Notes under the pieces: generated by a model
Database searches by the model: none
What the model was told of the DNA's origin: nothing
Seen by the model: the letters and a program-made list of their open reading frames with translations, nothing else
From: PFJX01 sp963713085
GTDB lineage: Bacteria; Pseudomonadota; Gammaproteobacteria; Burkholderiales; Thiobacillaceae
Direction of reading: 5' to 3'
Length of the DNA stretch: 64,000 nucleotides
Assembly (NCBI GenBank): GCA_963713085.1
Contig: CAVQKQ010000022.1
Span: 1 to 64,000 of the forward strand
In this document: one piece after another, positions 60,409 to 64,000 of the stretch
Layout of the letters: each line of letters begins with the position of its first letter
Position numbering within the stretch: position 1 is the stretch's first letter
Program-made: the position numbers and the translations under genes

Positions 60409-60849
60409 ATGATGTATAGATCCCTGTTTCCCCGCGACCTGTTCGCGGAATTGGACCATCTGCAGCGCGAGATGCAGCAAGCCTACGAATTCTCACCCAG
60501 CATCCGCGGTATCGCACGCGGCGGCTTTCCGGCCATGAACGTGGGCAGCACGCCCCGTTCGGTGGAGATCTACGCGTTCGTACCCGGTGTCGACCCGGCG
60601 GGCATCGACGTGCAACTGGAAAAGGGCGTGCTGACCATCGCCGGCGAGCGCAAGGCCAGACTGCCGACCAAGGACGAGAAGGCCAACGTGCATATCGAGG
60701 AACGCTTCGCGGGCCGTTTCCGCCGCGTGATCTCCCTGCCCGACGACGTGGACCCAAATGCCGTGCAAGCGACATGCCGCGACGGCGTGCTGCACATCAG
60801 CATCCGGCGCCTGGAGGCCGCCCAGCCGCGCCGCATCAGCATCAACTGA
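60409..60849 (+). CDS. Small heat shock protein, Hsp20 family
   Basis: 146 aa (ATG at 60409 or 60412; GGAGGA upstream). An alpha-crystallin domain (about residues 45-140) with V-E-I-Y-A-F-V-P-G-V-D and the conserved late motif G-V-L-H-I-S-I-R-R. A holdase preventing aggregation of unfolded proteins. First of two Hsp20 genes in tandem, 13 bp apart. Confidence 0.95.
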   Translation: MMYRSLFPRDLFAELDHLQREMQQAYEFSPSIRGIARGGFPAMNVGSTPRSVEIYAFVPGVDPAGIDVQLEKGVLTIAGERKARLPTKDEKANVHIEERFAGRFRRVISLPDDVDPNAVQATCRDGVLHISIRRLEAAQPRRISIN

Positions 60850-60862
60850 GGAGGAACAAACC

Positions 60863-61231
60863 ATGACCGAAAAAACCAGCGAAGAAACCACCCGTAACGA
60901 AGCAGTCCTGATGCCGCCGGTGGACGTGATCGAGGATGCCGCGGGTATCACACTATATGCCGACCTGCCCGGGGTGCCCAAGGACAAGCTCGGCCTGCAC
61001 GTGGACGGCGACACGCTGTCCATCGAAGGCGAGGTGGCCCTGGACATCCCGGAAGGCATGGAGGCCACCCACGCCGAGGTCAGCCTGCCGCGCTACCGGC
61101 GCGTGTTCACCCTGTCCAAGGAGCTGGACGCGGACAAGGTCTCCGCCGAGTTCAGCCAGGGTGTGCTCAAGCTGCGCATACCCAAGGCCGAGCATGCCCA
61201 GCCGCGCCGCATCGAGGTGCGGGTGGAGTAA
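60863..61231 (+). CDS. Small heat shock protein, Hsp20 family (second copy)
   Basis: 122 aa from ATG 60863, preceded by GAGGAGGAAC. Alpha-crystallin domain: P-P-V-D-V-I-E-D-A-A-G-I-T-L-Y-A-D-L-P-G, the G-V-L-K-L-R-I-P-K motif near the end, and a C-terminal R-I-E-V-R-V-E. It differs enough from the first copy to be an old duplication; the two may form mixed oligomers. Same operon. Confidence 0.95.
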   Translation: MTEKTSEETTRNEAVLMPPVDVIEDAAGITLYADLPGVPKDKLGLHVDGDTLSIEGEVALDIPEGMEATHAEVSLPRYRRVFTLSKELDADKVSAEFSQGVLKLRIPKAEHAQPRRIEVRVE

Positions 61232-61342
61232 GCCGGGGACGCGATGGGGGCGAAGGCCCCCGTCGCCGCGTTCCCGGGCTGTAAAAATGGCTGGCGGGGG
61301 CGGGTATAATTTGCGGCTTTCCTGATTGCCTGGATCACCGCC

Positions 61343-62447
61343 GTGGAAGCAGAACGCCTCAACCTCATCGAAACCACCCTGAACGACCTGGCTCGCCGCG
61401 CCAATGAACTACGGGGGTATCTTTGACTATCCCGGCAAGCATGATCGGCTAGCCGAGGTCGTCGGCCTGCTGGAAGACCCCGCCGTCTGGAACGACGCCA
61501 AGCGCGCCCAGGACCTGGGACGGGAGCGCCGGGAACTGGAAGGCGTGGTGTTCAACCTGGACAAGATCGGCCAGAGCCTGAACGACAACCTGGAACTGTT
61601 CGAACTCGCCCGTCTGGAAGAGGACGACGAGACCCTGGAATCGATGGAAGCCGACGTGGCTGAGCTGGAGAAGCAGGTGGCAGATCTGGAATTCCGCCGC
61701 ATGTTCTCGGGCGAGATGGACGCCGCCAACTGCTTCGTCGACATCCAGGCCGGCTCCGGCGGCACCGAGGCCCAGGACTGGGCCGGCATGCTGGAGCGCA
61801 TGTACGTGCGCTACGGCGAACGGCGCGGGTTCAAGGTGGAGATCCTGGAAGAGTCGGAAGGCGAAGTCGCGGGCCTGAAGTCCGCCGCCCTGAAGATTTC
61901 CGGCGAATATGCGTACGGATATTTGCGCACCGAGACCGGCGTGCACCGCCTGGTGCGCAAGTCCCCGTTCGACTCCAACGCCCGCCGCCACACCTCCTTC
62001 GCCAGCGTGTTCGTCTACCCGGAGGTGGACGATTCCATCCAGATCGAGATCAACCCGGCGGACCTGCGCGTCGACACCTTCCGCGCCTCCGGCGCCGGCG
62101 GCCAGCACATCAACAAGACCGACTCGGCGATCCGCATCACCCACCTGCCCACCAACATCGTGGTCCAGTGCCAGAACGACCGCTCCCAGCACAAGAACCG
62201 GGCCGAGGCCATGTCCATGCTGAAGGCGCGCCTGTACGAGGCCGAACTGCGCAAGCGCCAGGCCGAGCAGCAGAAGCTGGAAGACTCCAAGAGCGACATC
62301 GGCTGGGGCCACCAGATCCGCAGCTACGTGCTGGACCAGTCGCGCATCAAGGACCTGCGCACCAACTACGAAGTGGGCAATACCCAGGCGGTGCTGGACG
62401 GTGACCTGGACGCTTTCATCGAAGCCTCCCTCAAGCAGGGCGTCTGA
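61343..62447 (+). CDS. prfB: Peptide chain release factor 2, with programmed +1 frameshift
   Basis: Starts at GTG 61343, reads 27 codons to CTT (61421-61423), then shifts +1 past TGA (61424-61426) to GAC at 61425, giving 367 aa. The N-terminus E-A-E-R-L-N-L-I-E-T-T and the junction L-R-G-Y-L|D-Y-P-G-K match RF2. Later, S-G-A-G-G-Q-H-I-N-K (GGQ peptidyl-hydrolysis motif) is intact. RF2 reads UGA and UAA stops. Frameshifting responds to RF2 level, an autoregulatory loop. lysS follows 20 bp downstream, the common order. Confidence 0.97.
61413..61427 (+). promoter_or_regulatory. prfB recoding site
   Basis: GGGGG (61413-61417) acts as the internal Shine-Dalgarno-like stimulator three bases before the slippery CTTTGAC (61421-61427), the classic RF2 autoregulatory signal. 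Confidence 0.95.
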
Positions 62448-62467
62448 CCAATCAATTTGAACAAACA

Positions 62468-63973
62468 ATGAACACAGAAAACACCCAGACCCCGCAAGAC
62501 GAAAACCAGATCATCGCCGAGCGGCGCGAGAAGCTCGCGGCCATTCGCGCCCAGGGCATCGCCTTCCCCAACGATTTCCAGCGCACCGACTACGCCGCCG
62601 ACCTGCACACGGTCCACACCGCAGCAACCAAGGAAGAATTGGAGTCCGCCCCCGTCAACGTGCAACTGGCCGGGCGCATGATGCTGAAGCGGGTCATGGG
62701 CAAGGCCAGCTTCGCCACGCTCCAGGACATGAGCGGCCGCATGCAGATCTACGTATCCAGGGAAGCGGTGGGCGAGGAGGCCTACGACGCCTTCAAGCGC
62801 ATGGACCTGGGCGACATCCTGGGCGTGGCCGGCAGCCTGTTCCGCACCAAGACCAACGAACTGACCATCCAGTGCACCTCGGTACGTTTGCTCACCAAGG
62901 CCCTGCGGCCCCTGCCGGAGAAGTTCCACGGTCTCACCGACCAGGAGCAGAAATACCGCCAGCGCTACCTGGACCTGATCACCAACGAGGATTCGCGCCG
63001 CACCTTCATGGTCCGCTCCAAGGTCATCCAGGCCATGCGCGAATTCTTTACCTCCCACGGCTACCTGGAGGTGGAGACGCCCATGATGCATCCCATCCCG
63101 GGCGGCGCCAACGCCAAGCCCTTCATGACCCACCACAACGCCCTGGACATGCAGTTGTTCCTGCGCATCGCCCCGGAGCTGTACCTCAAGCGCCTGGTTG
63201 TGGGCGGCCTGGAAAAAGTTTTTGAGATCAACCGCAACTTCCGCAACGAAGGCATCTCCACCCGCCACAACCCGGAATTCACCATGGTGGAGTTCTACGA
63301 AGCGTATCGGGACTACCGCTACCTGATGGACTTCACCGAGGCCATGTTCCGGGACATCGCGCAGAATGTGCTGGGCACCGTCCTAGTGCCCTACCAGGGC
63401 CACCAGATCGACCTGGGCGCCCCCTTCGCCCGCATGACCGCACTGGACGCGGTGCGCCACTACCACCCGGACCTGAAGGACGCCCCCCTGCACGACAAGG
63501 ACTTCGTCATCGCCGAACTGCAGCGCCGCAAGATCGGCTACCGGCCCCATGACGGCCTGGGCGGCCTGCAACTGACCCTGTTCGAGGAAACCACCGAACA
63601 CCTGCTGATCCAGCCCACCTTCATCATCGACTACCCGGCCGAGACCTCGCCCCTGGCACGCCGCAACGATACCAACCCAGACATCACCGACCGCTTCGAA
63701 CTGTTCATGGTGGGCCGGGAAATTGCCAACGGCTTCTCCGAGCTCAACGATCCGGAGGACCAGGAAGCCCGCTTCGATGCCCAGGTCGCCGCTAAAGAAG
63801 CCGGTGACGAGGAAGCCATGTTCAAGGACAAGGACTACATCCGCGCCCTGGAGCATGGCCTGCCGCCCACCGCCGGCGAAGGCATCGGCATCGACCGGCT
63901 GATCATGCTGCTCACCGACTCCCCGAGCATCCGCGACGTGATCCTGTTTCCGCAGTTGCGGCGGGAGGAGTGA
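62468..63973 (+). CDS. lysS: Lysyl-tRNA synthetase, class II
   Basis: 501 aa, typical. N-terminal OB-fold anticodon-binding domain (about residues 60-150; V-Q-L-A-G-R-M-M-L-K-R-V-M-G), then the class II core with motif 2 F-R-N-E-G-I-S-T-R-H-N-P-E-F-T and motif 3 G-E-G-I-G-I-D-R-L. It charges tRNA-Lys in the cytosol. It follows prfB with 20 bp between, probably one transcript. The window ends 27 bp after its stop. Confidence 0.98.
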   Translation: MNTENTQTPQDENQIIAERREKLAAIRAQGIAFPNDFQRTDYAADLHTVHTAATKEELESAPVNVQLAGRMMLKRVMGKASFATLQDMSGRMQIYVSREAVGEEAYDAFKRMDLGDILGVAGSLFRTKTNELTIQCTSVRLLTKALRPLPEKFHGLTDQEQKYRQRYLDLITNEDSRRTFMVRSKVIQAMREFFTSHGYLEVETPMMHPIPGGANAKPFMTHHNALDMQLFLRIAPELYLKRLVVGGLEKVFEINRNFRNEGISTRHNPEFTMVEFYEAYRDYRYLMDFTEAMFRDIAQNVLGTVLVPYQGHQIDLGAPFARMTALDAVRHYHPDLKDAPLHDKDFVIAELQRRKIGYRPHDGLGGLQLTLFEETTEHLLIQPTFIIDYPAETSPLARRNDTNPDITDRFELFMVGREIANGFSELNDPEDQEARFDAQVAAKEAGDEEAMFKDKDYIRALEHGLPPTAGEGIGIDRLIMLLTDSPSIRDVILFPQLRREE

Positions 63974-64000
63974 GGATCATCACCGGCGAGCTAGAAGGGT

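Noticed and set aside
61424..61426. Internal TGA in prfB as a disabling mutation
   Set aside because: It is the conserved programmed +1 frameshift site of release factor 2, with CTTTGAC and a purine-rich stimulator.

Overview
The window is high-GC proteobacterial DNA that looks like an environmental betaproteobacterium. The signs are gene content and order: dapC-dapD, a HAD phosphatase/Rieske/sppA block, grpE-dnaK-dnaJ, gltX beside tRNA-Val, prfB-lysS, and a complete polyhydroxyalkanoate (PHA) locus with a class III synthase. A genus cannot be assigned from the sequence alone. A heme-binding chemoreceptor, a diheme lipoprotein beside a GMC oxidoreductase, and PHA storage suggest a respiratory, carbon-storing lifestyle.

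Layout. 0-4.7 kb: partial flavin reductase, frame-disrupted FGGY kinase, PilZ-like protein, c-heme chemoreceptor, LEA-type lipoprotein. 4.7-14.3 kb: VOC protein and EamA transporter, lysine/peptidoglycan genes dapC and dapD, an HDOD protein, a fused 5-oxoprolinase, a small secreted protein, and a 2-oxoglutarate dehydrogenase E2 gene without its usual partners. 14.4-24.0 kb: one very large exported multidomain protein (about 2,860 aa if a single-base frame break is repaired) followed by a polytopic membrane protein. 24.1-24.95 kb: wreckage of a PhoD-type alkaline phosphatase. 24.95-28.8 kb: the grpE-dnaK-dnaJ chaperone operon with a sigma-32-like promoter. 28.85-38.9 kb: an orphan MlaF ATPase, a diheme lipoprotein plus GMC oxidoreductase, a beta-CASP nuclease, and a large histidine kinase whose phosphoacceptor His is a Gln. 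39.0-44.4 kb: PHA locus, phaEC on one strand and phaA-phaB-phaR-phaP on the other, with matching TGCA-rich operators before phaE/phaA and phaP. 44.4-46.6 kb: rof, sppA (frame-broken), Rieske protein, HAD phosphatase.

46.675-55.25 kb is an integrated element of about 8.6 kb. It is bounded by a 47-bp perfect direct repeat made of the 3' end of tRNA-Val(CAC); the intact tRNA is at the right end. It carries a tyrosine integrase, an AlpA/Xis-like protein, a RepA-like ATPase followed by iteron-like repeats, small DNA-binding proteins, an HK97-type major capsid protein with two small downstream genes, an acyltransferase-3 cargo gene, and a run of non-coding cassettes ending in strong hairpins. I see no terminase, portal, protease, tail or lysis gene. 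It looks like a capsid-gene-bearing phage satellite or a very reduced prophage, and is one of the two most interesting objects here; the giant exported protein is the other.

55.3-64.0 kb: gltX, a glutathione transferase, a proteostasis block (DegP-type protease, CbpM, CbpA, two Hsp20 proteins), prfB with its programmed frameshift, and lysS.

Data caution: several otherwise conserved genes (FGGY kinase, giant protein, sppA, probably the start of the GMC oxidoreductase) are each broken by what looks like one missing or extra base in a short G/C run. This could be sequencing error; the PhoD remnant, with an internal deletion and lost metal ligands, is more likely real decay.
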